NCBI RefSeq assembly: GCF_950295315.1
Contig: NC_080164.1
Span: 59,676,003-59,740,002, forward strand
Direction of reading: 5' to 3'
Length of the DNA stretch: 64,000 nucleotides
From: Erinaceus europaeus
Taxonomy: Eukaryota; Chordata; Mammalia; Eulipotyphla; Erinaceidae
Below are positions 42,690-54,862 of this stretch, piece by piece. The position numbers and the translations under genes are program-made. Within the stretch, counting starts at the first letter, position 1, and every line of letters begins with the position of its first letter. Under the pieces are notes generated by a model. It was given only the letters and a program-made list of their open reading frames with translations. It was not told the origin of the DNA and made no database searches.

Positions 42690-44000
42690 GGAAATGGTTA
42701 CAGTTATGTGTCTTGGTGTTAGCTTTTTGGGGTTCAGTAGTTTTGGTTTCCATTCAGGTTCCTTTTTATCTATATTTTGGCCATTGCCAAGATGTGGAAA
42801 GTTTTTGCAATAATTTATTGGAATGTTCTCTGTGCTCCTCTCTCTTTCTCTTCATCCTCAGGCACCCCAATGATTTTCAGACTTTCCTTTTGATAGAGTT
42901 TTCTATTTCACAGAGAATTGCTTCATTTTTTTCATAAACTCATTTGTTTGGTTTTTTAAAAGTTTTTATTATCTTTATTTATTTATTGGATAGATACCAT
43001 TAGAAATTGAGAGGGTAGGGGAGATAGAGAGGGAGAGAGACAGAGGGTCACCTGCAATACTGCTTCACCACTTGCAAAGCTTTCCTCTGCAGGTGATGAC
43101 CAGATGCTCAAACCCAAGTCCTTGCCCATAGTAATATGTGTGCTCAACCACATATTACTACCCAGATGCACCACTACCCAGTCCTTAAACCTTTCTTCCT
43201 CAGCTGCTTTACACTCCAAGAGTGTGGTGGCTTTATATTCTAGTTCTGCTATTCTGTCTTCAATCTGGTTTCTTCTGGATGGGAAGCTCCTTATATAGTC
43301 TTTTATGATGTCAAGTGTTTCCTTTAATTCCAGGATTTCCTTTCTGAGTTCTCTTTGTGAAAATCTTAGCTCTTTGGTGAAGAGATAGATCTCTGGATTC
43401 CTTCATTTGCATTTATTTGTTATGGTTGGAGCTTTGAATAGCCTGAATAATTAGCTTTCAGAATTCAAACTCAGGTATATTTTCCAAATCCTTGTGGTTT
43501 TGAGCGTCTGTATTTTTTTTCCCATGGGTGTAGTTTCTGCGGTTCAACCTGTAGGTGGCACTGTGATTTTATTGTTTATAGTTGGTAGTGTGCTAGGGAG
43601 AGTCTGTTACTCAGGTCTGCGAGGTGTTTCCCAAAGCTGTTTCCCAAAGCTACTTTTCTAGCTCCAGATCCACTATTGCTATTATGGATGCTATTGTCCA
43701 TGTCTCAGGACCCAGCTGTGTCTGCCTTTTTCAGACTGTATTCTGGCCTCTATCCACTCTGATCCGTGGGTTGGGTGTCCCCAGGCTGCTGCCCATAGCT
43801 CAGTGTCAGCACTTTAATGTAGCTCCATCTGCTTTTCCCCAGGTGCTGGTATAGCTTGGGATTTGAACTGCCTCTGGCCCATTGATGCTCTCCCCTGCCA
43901 TTTTCCATGCACTAGATGCTCACATTTCATAGGTCGTGCTATGAGGTTCTGATTTTTTTTTTTTAACTGTTTTTTCCCCAGGTGCTATCTTTCAGTAATT
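42690..44000 (-). pseudogene. Ancient L1/HAL1-like ORF1 and upstream region, minus strand
   Basis: Collinear with 6,540-7,830. On the + strand it shows 'GTCTTGGTGTTAGC', 'GCCATTGCCAAGATGTGGAAAG', 'CACAGAGAATTGCTTCATTTTT', 'CTCCAAGAGTGTGGTGGC...TCTAGTTCTGCTATTCTGTCTTC', 'AAAATCTTAGCTCTTTGGTGAAG'. In reverse these give RRM and coiled-coil-type ORF1 remnants. No frame is open for long. A type II SINE (42,955-43,187) is inserted. Confidence 0.55.
42955..43187 (-). mobile_element. Type II SINE, minus strand
   Basis: TTTATTATCTTTATTTATTTATTGGATAG..., CACCTGCAATACTGCTTCACCACTTGC, TCTGCAGGTGATGACC, ending at CACTACCCAGTCC. Inserted in the ancient ORF1 remnant. Confidence 0.9.
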
Positions 44001-44039
44001 ACTCCTTGGCCATGCCCTTGGAAAAATGGTTATGTCATT

Positions 44040-44140
44040 TTTCTCTTCCAGGCTTATCTCACAACATGATTCCTTCAAGTTCCACCCAAGATGGCTTAAA
44101 GAAGGCTACTTCATCATTTTTAGTTGCTGAGTAGTATTCC
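44040..44140 (-). pseudogene. Small L1 ORF2 C-terminal scrap, minus strand
   Basis: On the + strand, CTTATCTCACAACATGATTCCTTC...CCACCCAAGATGG...AGTTGCTGAGTAGTATTCCA is the reversed ORF2 end (compare 24,400-24,490). It lies upstream of the ORF1-like remnant in element order, so it is a different insertion. Confidence 0.75.
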
Positions 44141-44149
44141 AATGAAAAG

Positions 44150-46520
44150 AACTTTGGGGAAGGAAGACAGGGAGAAAGAATGGGGGGGTCTTTCAGGTCC
44201 AGGTACATGATGATGGAAAAGGACTTAAGCTGGAAGTGAGGGTGATTTAAAAAGCTGTTATAGTGAAGTGATTTAAAAAGCTATTATAGGGAAATGTATT
44301 CATGTGTATATTTGTCTCTATCCTAAAGAAAACAAAAATTGTATTCTCCTCATATGTAGATACCATCTAATATAGTAATAGATTTTATTTTGGCTGGTAG
44401 TGATATAGCATGCAGAGGACCCACGAGAATAAGTCAATAGGCATCAAAGTTATAGAATAAGTTAACATTTATTAGAGTAGACAAATTAAGGGAGGTGATG
44501 GGCATCCAGTAAAAGATCAACTTCCACCTGAGTAATGGAAAATATTCATAATATGCGTATATTTTTTAAGGCTAAAATATTTTGTAGCTAGATAAGAAAA
44601 TCACTTTTTCCTGCTTTATCTTCTGCTTGGACATATGATTTTTTTCTATTAAACCCTTCATTATGGGTGTTTACAGGGTGGGGAAACTTCCCTATGAAAA
44701 CAGTTATTTAGGTGGACAATAAGTCTCACTGCTTTGATAAGGTAGCCACTTTCAACTAAGTAAGGGGGGTTTGTTCAAGTGCAGTTTTATTAGTACCAAG
44801 TAACTGAGTTTTTGCTCAGCATTGCTTAGCTTTGCTTGTTTAGCTCACCAGTCTGGAAAATCCACACTTACAAACTTATGCCACAGTACAATCCATTTTT
44901 CTTGAATAGGTATATAGTCCCATTTTTGTGAACATAATGAAATCAGTAGATAAGAGTGAGGATTATTTACATGTACTCTATTTGATGGGCTGTATTTTGT
45001 ATTGATATTTTCCTAGTCTGTGGAATTTGGGGTGTTGGTTGAAGGAAAAGGTACAATGGAAACCAAAATACTAACAGAAATAGGGAGAAAAGTGCCTGGA
45101 AGTTTCCAATACTCATTAGTATGCACTTTACATCACAAGAAGGCAGGAGAACAAAGAAGAAAAATACTATTGAATAAAATTTGCTCCTCCAATCTTCTCT
45201 GATAATGCCCTGGTTCATTTGTGGGATAGAAGCTAGTGAAATGATTGGAGTCTGTTTGTGAGTACTCTATGAATGAATTAATTGGATTTGATTTGAAATT
45301 TATTAATTATTTTTTCAATAAGGTTCCCAAAAATCAAGCAAGTAAATTGGTCTCTGTTGCCTACATGTCATTCTAGGATCACAGGAGGAGAGTTCTGTAA
45401 TGGTCATATATGCCAACTTTATAAACCTATACAAACAGATACTCTTTCTTCTGGAGACATTGAGCTCATCCAGTCTGAAAGAAGAGTGAATCTCTTGAGA
45501 ATTAAGTTTTCTATAAAGGGTTTATATTAAATGATACTTGATCGTTTTTAAGTGAAAGCATGTGAAATGTGCAGTGTGGGTATAATTATTTTGATTAGTG
45601 AACTCTAATGCAGACACCATCACATTTCCATTCCATAGTTAACATTTAACAGAATAGGCAGCCATAGATCATTAACAATAGGCTATAAGCAATCCTGGCA
45701 TTTCCCAGGAAACCTATAATTAGGAAGCATGAATTGAGGTGAGGCATATATTTCCTTAAAATTGATGACTGTTCTATTCAGAGAAAATAAAGTATAGAAT
45801 AGGCCATGATGAATGGTCATTACCTAAAGTATCCTGCTGAGAAACTAGTGTTGTGCTTTAGGAAATACTTCCAGGAGAGAAAAATAAGGAAGTTTTTTAG
45901 TATTGTAAAATATATAAAAATCACAAATTCTCATCCCCGTAGATAAAACAACTTACCAATATTGTAATGATACAAAATTCTGACTACTTAGACATTTAGT
46001 AAAGACACTGGAGGAGATATCTACCTTTATTTTGGTCAAAATGCATTTTCCATTCCACTTTGGAGAATTTTATTGTTTTCATTATTTAGCCTAAATAGAA
46101 CAAATTATTTCTTTTCTCTACCCTTAGTAACTGTGGTGTAAATGCCTAGTTCAGGTTTTTCCAGATTTATGTTCTGTGTAAAAGTTAAACTATGAAGAAA
46201 ACAATGCTAACAAGAAGAGACAAATAATTGACCAAAGCATGATCATTTGACCATGGTTTTTAGCATTTCATGTCAAATAGGTTCAGCAGGATAGAAGACT
46301 CTGGTGCCAAAACATTCTCTCCAGAGTATACCTTTGGCCTAAACTTGATTGTGTTTTTCTTTGCCTACATGTCCCTGGCTTCTGTATATTTTTCTCAATT
46401 CATTTATTCAGATTTTTATTTAGGAGTCATCTTGGTAAATAATCTATTTTATGTGAGTTTGAAGTTTAACTGGTACTAGTGGCCAAGAGTCATGAATGAT
46501 GTGCAATCTTGTTAAAAAAT
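44150..46520. other. Unannotated single-copy-like DNA
   Basis: About 2.4 kb without recognised repeats or coding families. Short open frames (such as 46,270-46,479) have no recognisable domain. Confidence 0.45.
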
Positions 46521-46535
46521 AAAATAGTTAACTTT

Positions 46536-46744
46536 TTTTATTATCTTTACTTATTTATTGGATAGACACAGCCAGAAATATAGAGGGGAGGGGGTGATAC
46601 AGAGGGAGAGAGACAAAGAGACACCTGTAGCACTATTTCACCACTCATGAAGCTTTCTCCCTACAGGTGGGGACCACAGGCTCGAACCTGGGTCCTTGTG
46701 TACTGTAATGTTTGCTCAATCAGGTGCACCACCAACCGGCCCCT
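46536..46744 (-). mobile_element. Type II SINE with target-site duplication
   Basis: Reversed full copy (TTATTATCTTTACTTATTTATTGG ... CACCACCAACCGGCCCC). AAAATAGTTAACTTT at 46,521-46,535 and AAAATAATTAACTTT at 46,745-46,759 flank it. Confidence 0.93.
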
Positions 46745-46759
46745 AAAATAATTAACTTT

Positions 46760-47156
46760 GCAATAGCCCTTTCAGATAATATTTTTCATCTTTCCCTTTT
46801 CTAGAAATGTAGCGGGACTCTATGTCTTGAAGGACATACTTAAAATAGTACCTGGTGCTCTCTGCAACATTTCTGGCTAGTAGGTACTCACCCTTACTCT
46901 AATGCCTCCATTAACAGAAACTCACATCTCTTTGAGTTGATTATTCCATTGTGAGATAACTTTTGCTCTCCAGTTAGTTCTTTTAATTAGCCCTCTTTAT
47001 CTTAAAGTCTTTGATAATTAATTTGGTAACTTCGTCTAATTTTGCCTAATAATCATATTGTAGTAAATATATATATATATATATATATATACATTTTGAA
47101 AATGTTTGGCTATCTATTCAATTACATTGAAGTTCACAAATATTAACTATATATAT
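46760..47156. other. Unannotated DNA with an (AT)n tract
   Basis: (AT)n at 47,066-47,091; otherwise nothing recognised. Confidence 0.5.
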
Positions 47157-47167
47157 TTTAACTTTTA

Positions 47168-47418
47168 AAATATTTATTTATTTATTTATTTGTTCCCTTT
47201 TGTTGCCCTTATTGTTTTATTGTTGTAGTTATTGATGTCATCATTGTTGGATAGAACAGAGAGACATGGAGAGAGGAGGGGAAGACAGAGAGGGGAAGAG
47301 AAAGATAGACACCTGCAGACCTGCTTCATAGCCTGTGAAGCGACTTCCCTGCAGGTGGGGGCAGTGGCTCGCTTTGCGCCATGTGCACTTAACCTGCTGC
47401 GCTACCGCCCAACTGCCT
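47168..47418 (-). mobile_element. Type I SINE, minus strand
   Basis: TTTATTTATTTATTTGTTCCCTTTTGTTGCC, standard body, CTGCAGGTGGGGGCAGTGGCTCGC with a short deletion, GCGCTACCGCCCAACTGCC. TTAAAATAT/TTAAATAT-like flanks. Confidence 0.92.
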
Positions 47419-47799
47419 TAAATATATTATTTAAAAGTGGATATGGTACAAATATGAGCTCCACAGGAAAGTGTTCACTATGATAGATTTGTTCTACCTC
47501 TTTCTCAAAGTAAGACCTGACTTTCTAAATGCCATATAATTTAGTCTTGTTAGTGCATTCTGATTGGAAAATGCTTTCAGATCACTTTGTCTCCCCCAAC
47601 CTGCCTGATGTAGTATACTTATCTCAGTAATAAGTGTCAAAACATTTAGATCAATATACAAATTTCCTTTGGCAAATTGTTCATGTATAAAAACATTACA
47701 TCAAATCTTTTCTAAAATGTAATAACGTACCAAAGTGTGTAAATGCAACATAAATAATTGAAAGTTCATTTTAACCCCCATTAAATTTAACTTTTCCTC

Positions 47800-47985
47800 T
47801 GGCAGGGAAGATAGCATACAGGCTATGCAAAAATATTTTCATGCCTGAGGTTCTTAGTCCCATGTTCACTTCCCAGCACCACCATTAGCCAGAGCTGAAA
47901 AGTGATATATGCTTCCAATACCTCATTGTTTTTTCTGTATTTCTCTTTCCTTAAAATAAATAAGTAAATGTATTTTAATTAAAAA
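47800..47985 (+). mobile_element. Type IV SINE
   Basis: GGCAGGGAAGATAGCATACAGGCTATGCAAAAATATTTTCATGCCTGAGG, a degraded CCCATGTTCACTTCCC box, CAGCACCACCATTAGCCAGAGCTG, tail TTAAAATAAATAAGTAAATG. Confidence 0.87.
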
Positions 47986-48267
47986 AAAAGAAAGTTCAAA
48001 AGCTCTCAAAGTAGCAGTCTCCCACTTGGTCTGAAACATGTAGTTAACCACTGCTTATTAGTAACAAGCATCTATTTTGCATCTAATACAATAAATAAAA
48101 CCAGTAGAATTCTCTCATTTGCTTTTTTTCACAGACTGAATCCAAGAGATACATTTCTTGTTCATTATTTCCACATATCAAAATCATGTAGGTGGAGAAA
48201 AAAGACACTTGCTTATGTAAACTTTGGAATTTATATCAGGAATGAAGTAATAAAAATATTTTCTCTT
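47986..48267. other. Unannotated DNA left of L1E
   Basis: Nothing recognised; forms the target side of the L1E insertion. Confidence 0.5.
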
Positions 48268-48282
48268 AAAAAAAAGTCGTAT

Positions 48283-50839
48283 AAATAACTATATGCCACC
48301 AAGCTAGAGAATCTGGAAGAAATGGAACAATTCCTAGAAACATATATGCTTCCTAAACTGAACCAAGAAGAACTACAAAATCTAAATGCACCAATCACAG
48401 ACAAAGAAATTGAAACCATTATTAAGAATCTCCCCAACAACAAAAGTCCTGGACCAGATGGCTTTACAAACGAATTCTACGAAACAGTTAATACCCATAC
48501 TTCTTAAGCTATTCCATAAGATTGAAGAAACAGGAATACTCCCCTCTACCTTCTATGAAGCCAACATCACCCTGATACCAAAAGCTGATAGGGACAGAAC
48601 AAAAAAGGAAAACTACAGACCAATATCTTTGATGAACATAGATGCCAAAATATTAAACAAGATCTTGGCCAACCGGATACAGCAACATATCAAAAAGATT
48701 GTTCATCATGACTAAGTGGGATTCATCCCAGGAATGCAAGGCTGGTTCAACATCAGTAAGTCAATCAATGATTCACCACATCAATAAAAGCAAAGCCAAA
48801 AACCACATGATTATCTCAAAAGATGCAGAGAAAGCTTTTGACAAAATCCAACACCACTCATGCTCAAAACTCTACAAAAAATGGAAATATATGGGAAATT
48901 CCTCAAGATAGTGGAGTCTATATATAGCAAACCTACAGCCAACATCATACTCAATGGACAGAAGCTGAAAGCATTCCCCCTCAGATCGGGGACTAGACAG
49001 GGCTGCCCACTGTCACCGTTACTCTTCAACATAGTATTGGAAGTTCTTGCCATAGCAATCAGGCAAGAGAAAGAAATCAAAGGAATACAGATTGGAAAGG
49101 AAGAAGTCAAACTCTCACTATTTGCAGATGATATGATAGTATACATAGAAAAACCTAAAGAACCCAGCAGAAAACTACTGGAAGTCATTAGGCAATATAG
49201 TATCAGGCTACAAAATCAATGTACAAAAATCAGTGGCATTTCTTTATGCAAACACTAAATCTGAAGAAGAAGACATCCAGAAATCACTCTCATTTACTGT
49301 TTCAGCAAAATCAATCAAATACCTAGGAATAAAGTTGACCAAAGAAGTGAAAGACTTGAATGCTGAAAACTATGAGTCGCTACTCAAGGAAATAGAAACT
49401 GATACCAAGAAATGGAAAAATATCCCATGCTCATGGATTGGAAGAATAAATATCATCAAAATTAATATTCTCCCCAGAGCCATATACAAATTTAATGCAA
49501 TACCCATCAAAGTTCCACCAAGCTTCTTTAAGAGAATACAACAAACACTACAATCATTTATCTGGAACATGAAAACACCTAGATTTGCCAAAACCATCTT
49601 GAGGAAAAGACACAGAAATGGAGGCATCACACTCCCAGACCTTAAACTATATTATAAAGCCATCATCATCAAAACAGCATGGTACTGTGACAAAAATAGG
49701 CACACAGACCAGTGGAACAGAATTGAAAGCCCAGAAATAAATCCCCACACCTATGGACATCTAATCTTTGATAAGGGGGCCCAAAGGATTAAATGGAAAA
49801 AGGAGGCTCTCTTCAATAAATGGTGCTGGGAAAACTGGGTTGTAACATGCAGAAGAATGAAATTGAACCACTTTATCTCACCAGAAACAAAAATCAACTC
49901 CAAATGGATCAAAGACCTGGATGTTAGACCAGAAACAATCAAATACTTAGAGGAAAACATTGGTAAAACACTTTCCCACCTACACCTCAAGGACATGTTT
50001 GATGAATCAAACCCAATTGCAAGGAAGACTAAAGCAGAAACAAACCAATGGGACTACATCAAATTGAAAAGCTTCTGCGCATCCAAAGAAACTATTAAAC
50101 AAAGAGACCCCTCACAGAATGGGAGAAGATCTTCACTTGCCATACATCAGACAAGAAACTAATCACCAAAATATATAAAGAGCACAGAAAACTTAGCCGC
50201 AAAAAAGCAAATGACCCCATCCAAAAATGGGCAGAGGTTATGAACAAAACATTCACTACAGAGGAGATCCAAAAGGCTAACAAACATATGAAAAACTGCT
50301 CTAGGTACTGATTGTCATAGAAATGCAAATTAAGACAACACTAAGATACCACCTCACTCCTGTAAGAATGGCATACATCAAAAAGGACAGCAACAACAAA
50401 TGCTGGAGAGGCTGTGGGGACAGAGGAACCCTTTTACATTGCTGTTGGGAATGTATATTGGAACAGCCTCTGGAGAGCAGTCTGGAAAACTCTCAGAAGG
50501 CTAGACATGGACCTTCCATATGATCCAGTAATTCCTCTCCTGGGGTTATACCCCAAGGACTCCATAACACCCAACCAAAAAGAAGGGTGTACTCCTATGT
50601 TCATAGCAGGACAATTCATAATAGCTAAAACCTGGAAGCAACCCAGGTGCCCAACAACAGATGAGTGGCTGAGAAAGCTGTGGTATATATACACAATGGA
50701 ATACTATGCAGCTATCAAGAACAATGAACCCACCTTCTCTGACCCATCTTGGACAGAGCTAGAAGGAATTATGTTAAGTGAACTAAGTCAGAAAGATAAA
50801 GATGAGTATGGGATGATCCCACTCATCAACAGAAGTTGA
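48283..50839 (+). pseudogene. L1E ORF2, 3' two-thirds, frameshifted
   Basis: Missing the endonuclease and the start of the reverse transcriptase region through 5' truncation. Visible: [16 protein letters not shown] (48,440 area), [31 protein letters not shown] at 49,121-49,132, a long frame 49,233-50,162 ([41 protein letters not shown]), then [18 protein letters not shown] and [16 protein letters not shown]; stop at 50,837-50,839. Several frameshifts (around 48,487, 48,900, 49,200, 50,105 and 50,320) and a stop at 48,713-48,715 inactivate it. Confidence 0.92.
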
Positions 50840-52176
50840 CTAAGAAGATCTGAAAGGGAAACTAAAAGCAGGACCTGACCAAATTGTAAGTAGGGCACCA
50901 AAGTAAAAACCCTGTGGTGAGGGGCAGACATGCAGCTTCCTGGGCCTGTGGGGGGTGGGAGTGGGTGGGAGGGATGGGTCACAGTCTTTTTGTGGTGGGA
51001 ATGGTGTTTATGTCCACTCCTAGCAAAATGTAGACATATAAATCAGTAGTTAATTAATATGAGGGGGAAAATCAATTCTATGTCTCAAAGTTTTTCAAAA
51101 CACAAACTGAATCTTTTTAATATATAGGATGTGTATCTGATATGCAGACTCTCTTAAAGCCTAGACCAAGTAGATTAGAAGCATCCAATAGCACAGCTAT
51201 ATACAAGATACTGGATACTGTACAGCAAACCATAACAAAAGGACTTTTCAAAGTTAACCCAATTAACAAATAATGTGATGACAACATTAACTATCTATTG
51301 TCTTTTTGAACCCTAAGACAGCAGGAACCTCACATCTCCACTATAGAGCCCCTACTTCCCCCAGTCCTGGAACTCTTGGATAGGGCCCACTTTCCCCTAT
51401 GCCTCTCCCAATCCATACCAAATAATATTGCATCCGCCGATCACAACCTAACCAACGCAACGATTGCCACCTCAACATGCTTCACCTCAGACTGTGTCCA
51501 GAGACTTCACGAGTGGAATGACAACCCTTCTTCAGCTTCATTACTCGGGTGAGATCTTTCCTTTTATAGTACACTCTAATTTCATCTCAGGTGGTTCACT
51601 TTCTAACAAAGTCCCATAACCTAGATATACACCAGTTTCTGTGAGAGAGAGCTTATGTTTACACGTATCCACAAACTACTGCAAAATATATACCTGAAAG
51701 CAGAAGTGCACTAGAGTTTGCAGTGAGTACCTCTCTAACACTTCCTCTCCACTATTCCAAGCTTTGGGCTCATGATTGCTCAACAGTTTGTTTGGCCTCG
51801 TATGTTAACTCTCTTTTCAATCACCAGGTTCCAGATGCCACCAGGATGCTGGCCAGGCTTCCCTGGATTGAAGACCCCACCAATGTGTCCTGGAGCTCAG
51901 CTTCCCCAGAGACCCACCCTACTAGGGAAAGAGAGAGGCAGACTGGGAGTATGGACCGACCAGTCAACTCCCATGTTCAGCGGTGAAGCAATTACAGAAG
52001 CCAGACCTTCTACCTTCTGCAACCCACAATGACCCTGGTTCCATGCTCCCAGAGGGCTAGAGAATGGGAAAGCTATCAGGGGAGGGGGTGTGTTATGGAG
52101 ATTTGGTGGTGGGAATTGTGTGGAGTTGTACCCCTCCTACCCTATGGTTTTGTTAATTAATCCTTTCTTAAATTAA
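50840..52176 (+). other. L1E 3' UTR and A-tail
   Basis: Collinear with the L1B and L1C 3' UTRs; the short-form 3' UTR. No gene inside. Confidence 0.88.
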
Positions 52177-52187
52177 AAAAAAAAGTC

Positions 52188-52372
52188 TGGGCTGGGCAGT
52201 GGTGCACCCAGTAGAGCACATGTGTTACAATAATACCCAGGGGCCTAGGTTTAAGCCTGCATGGGGCAAGGTTCATGAGTGGTTAAGTAGTGCTGTTCTC
52301 TCCTTCTCTGTCTCCCTTTCCCCTCTCAATCTCTGTCTGTCTCTATCCAGTATATAATTTAATAAAATTTTT
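52188..52372 (+). mobile_element. Type II SINE
   Basis: TGGGCTGGGCAGTGGTGCACCCAG..., GTTACAATAATACCCAGGGGCC, GGTTCATGAGTGG, CTGTCTGTCTCTATCCAGTATATAATTTAATAAAA. L1E lies exactly at its 5' border. Confidence 0.88.
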
Positions 52373-52589
52373 GTCAAGTATATTTCATTAAAACAATACC
52401 TTAAATTGCTGTTGTATTTATCACTATATGTTTTGTTGTGTCTGTTTTTATTAATCATAATTAAAGACAAAAGGATTTATAATGAAATAATACATTGATT
52501 TACAGTAAAGTGTAAATAATTTATTTTTAATCCATATATTTTATACTGTTCCATCAATGCAAATTAAGCAGCCCACAGTTTTAGGGTTT

Positions 52590-52803
52590 TTTAAAGTTTT
52601 TAAATATTTTCTTTCTTTATTAGATAGAGACTGACAGAAATTGAGAGAAGAGTAGGAAGAAGAGAAGGAGAAAGAAAGATGCATGGAGCATTGCTTCACC
52701 ATTTCTGAAACTCTACCCTGCAGGTGGCTACAGAGAACTTGAACCCTGTTCCTTGCACATGATGACGTGTGCATTCAGAAGGGCTCTCCATCACTTGGAC
52801 ACC
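52590..52803 (-). mobile_element. Type II SINE, minus strand
   Basis: TTTTAAATATTTTCTTTCTTTATTAGATAGAGACTGACAG, GGAGCATTGCTTCACC, CCCTGCAGGTGGC, ending at ATCACTTGGACACCC. Moderately diverged. Confidence 0.85.
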
Positions 52804-52935
52804 CATCAAATATTATTTCCTTGGAGCTTATTAGTTAATTTCTCACTAAGACTCACCCTATTCTCTGTACCATTACATATATCTACTTGAAGGAACATTA
52901 TTGGCGATATAAGCATAGTATTGAAGATGTAATTT

Positions 52936-53006
52936 CCTTTTTTAAATCTTTATTTATTTATTGGATAGAGACAGCCATAAATCGAGAGGAAGGGGGAGGT
53001 AGATAG

Positions 53007-53037
<31 letters not shown>

Positions 53038-53181
53038 GACGGATGGACAGACAGACAGACCTGCAGTCCTGTTTCACCACTCACAATGCTTTCCCCCTGC
53101 AGATGGGGTCCGGATGCTCGAACCCAGGTCCTTGCACTTTGTAACATGTGCACTCAACCAGATGTACCACCACCTGGCCCC
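52936..53181 (-). mobile_element. Type II SINE with internal GATA expansion
   Basis: Reversed full copy. TTGAAGATGTAATTT at 52,921-52,935 and TTGAAGATGTGATTT at 53,182-53,196 are its target duplication. The purine-rich middle has expanded into (GATA)n/(GACA)n at about 52,999-53,060. Confidence 0.92.
52999..53060. repeat. (GATA)n microsatellite with GACA end
   Basis: GTAGATAGATAGATAGATAG..., then GACGGATGGACAGACAGACAGAC, within the type II SINE. Confidence 0.93.
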
Positions 53182-53319
53182 TTGAAGATGTGATTTCAGA
53201 ATGACCAGTTCTGCTGTCATGAGCTAGATAACACAACCATCTACCCACCAAGCAGATAAAGTGAATGTGTGAGATTTATAAAAGTGAAAGTTCAAATACA
53301 TTTAACATCCCTTGCGGGG

Positions 53320-53490
53320 AAGAGTGGGGATTCATGAGAGAGGGAAAGAGCTACCAAGTGATACCATAGTACCACTCCACTATTTTTGAAGTTTCTTCTT
53401 TGGATGGTGCTCCAGTGTATACGTCAGAGACTTGAAGCTAATCCTTGCATAAGGTAAAAGTGTTCATGTGAACCAACTCCTGGCTCCCAA
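53320..53490 (-). mobile_element. Degenerate tRNA-type SINE, minus strand
   Basis: GAGAGAGGGAAAGAGCTACC...AGTACCACTCCACTATTTTTGAAG...ACTTGAAGCTAATCCTTGCATAAGG...AACCAACTCCTGGCTCCC fits an old reversed SINE; family unclear. Confidence 0.55.
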
Positions 53491-53594
53491 CAGTTAGCAT
53501 TTTTAAAGCACCACACTGTAGTAAGGCATCACTATTCATATCTGGAATATCCAAATTATCATGTTTTCCTTGTTAACTGCCTTTACTGTTCTTT

Positions 53595-53807
53595 TTAAAA
53601 AATATCTTTATTTATTTAATGGACAAAGACAGCCAAAAATCAGGAGAGAAAGGGGTGATAGAGAGGGAGACAGACAGAGAAACACCTGCAGCCCTACGTC
53701 ACCATTCACAAAGCTTTCCCTCTGCAGTTGGGGACCAGGAGCTCGAACCCAGGTCCTTGAGCATTGTAACAGGTGTGCTCAACCAAGTGCAGCACCACCT
53801 GTCCCCA
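53595..53807 (-). mobile_element. Type II SINE with target-site duplication
   Basis: ATCTTTATTTATTTAATGGACAAAGACAGCC, GGGAGACAGACAG, CCTCTGCAGTTGGGGACC, GCACCACCTGTCCCC. ACTGTTCTTT (53,585) and ACTGTTCCTTT (53,808) flank it. Confidence 0.92.
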
Positions 53808-53819
53808 ACTGTTCCTTTA

Positions 53820-54559
53820 TTAACCTGATCACATCTTTTTAGGGTGTCTCCCATGATGTCAGTGAAGGTTACTTTATGCACTCTTTTGGAAAATACACTC
53901 CTCTTTGCTTTACTGTTTATTACTATCGTTTTATAATGCATAATGGTTATCTCACAAATTGAAAATCCTGAGCAATGCGAGAACAGGAGTTGTTTTTGTT
54001 TTAGCTCACCATTCTATTCCTACACCTCCAACTGATTGGTGCTCAGTACACTCTGAGTATCTATTGTCAAGTGGATAACACCTTCACATACTTTCAGAAG
54101 AAACCAGTGTCATTTTACTACTTCTCTCCTATGGAGGGTGGGAGGAATCCCTTCTCTTGCCAAGGCAAATTCTTCCCCTGTACTTTGAATTATTTTTCCC
54201 CCAGTCTCCTCCAGTATCTCATTCCAACAGTCTTTGATATGGCATGTATCTGCAACTTTTTCTACTTTCCCTTCAGAATGAGCATGTAGTCAAGTTGTTT
54301 TTTCCTTCCAATTTAGCAAGTAGAATTTCCCAGATAGACTAAAAATTAAATATTTCCCAAACCACATGAATTACTTTATACATATATTTTTTTCATGTAC
54401 TACAAAAAAATCCAGTTTTGTTATTTAACCACACTTTAGGTTACATTAGTGAACACCATAAACATAAAACTTATATTCCTCTTCCAAATGAGTCTAGCTA
54501 CCAACTTGTCTATTTAAGAGCCAAATTTCTAGTTTCTTTAAACTACTGTATTTTTGATA
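53820..54559. other. Unannotated DNA
   Basis: No gene or repeat recognised. Confidence 0.45.
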
Positions 54560-54645
54560 ATTTGTGAGTTTGAACATTTTTCCCATGTTTATTGCCCCTT
54601 TGAATCTCTTCTTTGGTGAATATTCTGTCCTTACCCTCTCCTCAC
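54560..54645 (-). pseudogene. L1 ORF2 scrap, minus strand
   Basis: ATTTTTCCCATGTTTATTGCCCCTTTGAATCTCTTCTTTGGTGAATATTCTGTCC is the reversed '[15 protein letters not shown]' segment of ORF2 (compare 24,890-24,950). Confidence 0.75.
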
Positions 54646-54667
54646 CATAAAAGAACAAAAACAAGGA

Positions 54668-54845
54668 GCTAGGTAGTGGCGTACATGTTACAATGCTCAA
54701 GGACCTGGGTTTGAGACTCTGGTTCTCAACTGCAGGGGGAAAGCTTTGTGAGTAGTGAAGCAGGGCTGCAGGTGTCTCTCTTCTCTATCACCCTCTTCCC
54801 TCTCTATTTCTGGCTGTCTCTATCCAATAAATAAATAAAGACAGT
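54668..54845 (+). mobile_element. Type II SINE
   Basis: GGAGCTAGGTAGTGGCGTACATGTTACAATGCTCAAGGACCTGGG, CTGCAGGGGGAAAGCTTTGTGAG, TCTGGCTGTCTCTATCCAATAAATAAATAAAG. Confidence 0.9.
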
Positions 54846-54862
54846 AAAAAAATGAAACTTCT

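Larger units (their letters stand above)
48279..52176 (+). mobile_element. L1E: 5'-truncated L1
   Basis: Begins inside ORF2 (at ...NNYMPPSXRIWKK-like codons) and ends in an A-tail. AAAAAAAAGTC at 48,268-48,278 and 52,177-52,187 is the target duplication, with a TT/AAAA-type cleavage site (CTCTTAAAAAAAAG). It is closely similar to L1B and L1C. It abuts a type II SINE on its right. Confidence 0.92.

Noticed and set aside
46270..46479. A 69-codon frame with a hydrophobic stretch
   Set aside because: Length is within chance, no start context or homology can be recognised, and nothing adjacent supports a gene.
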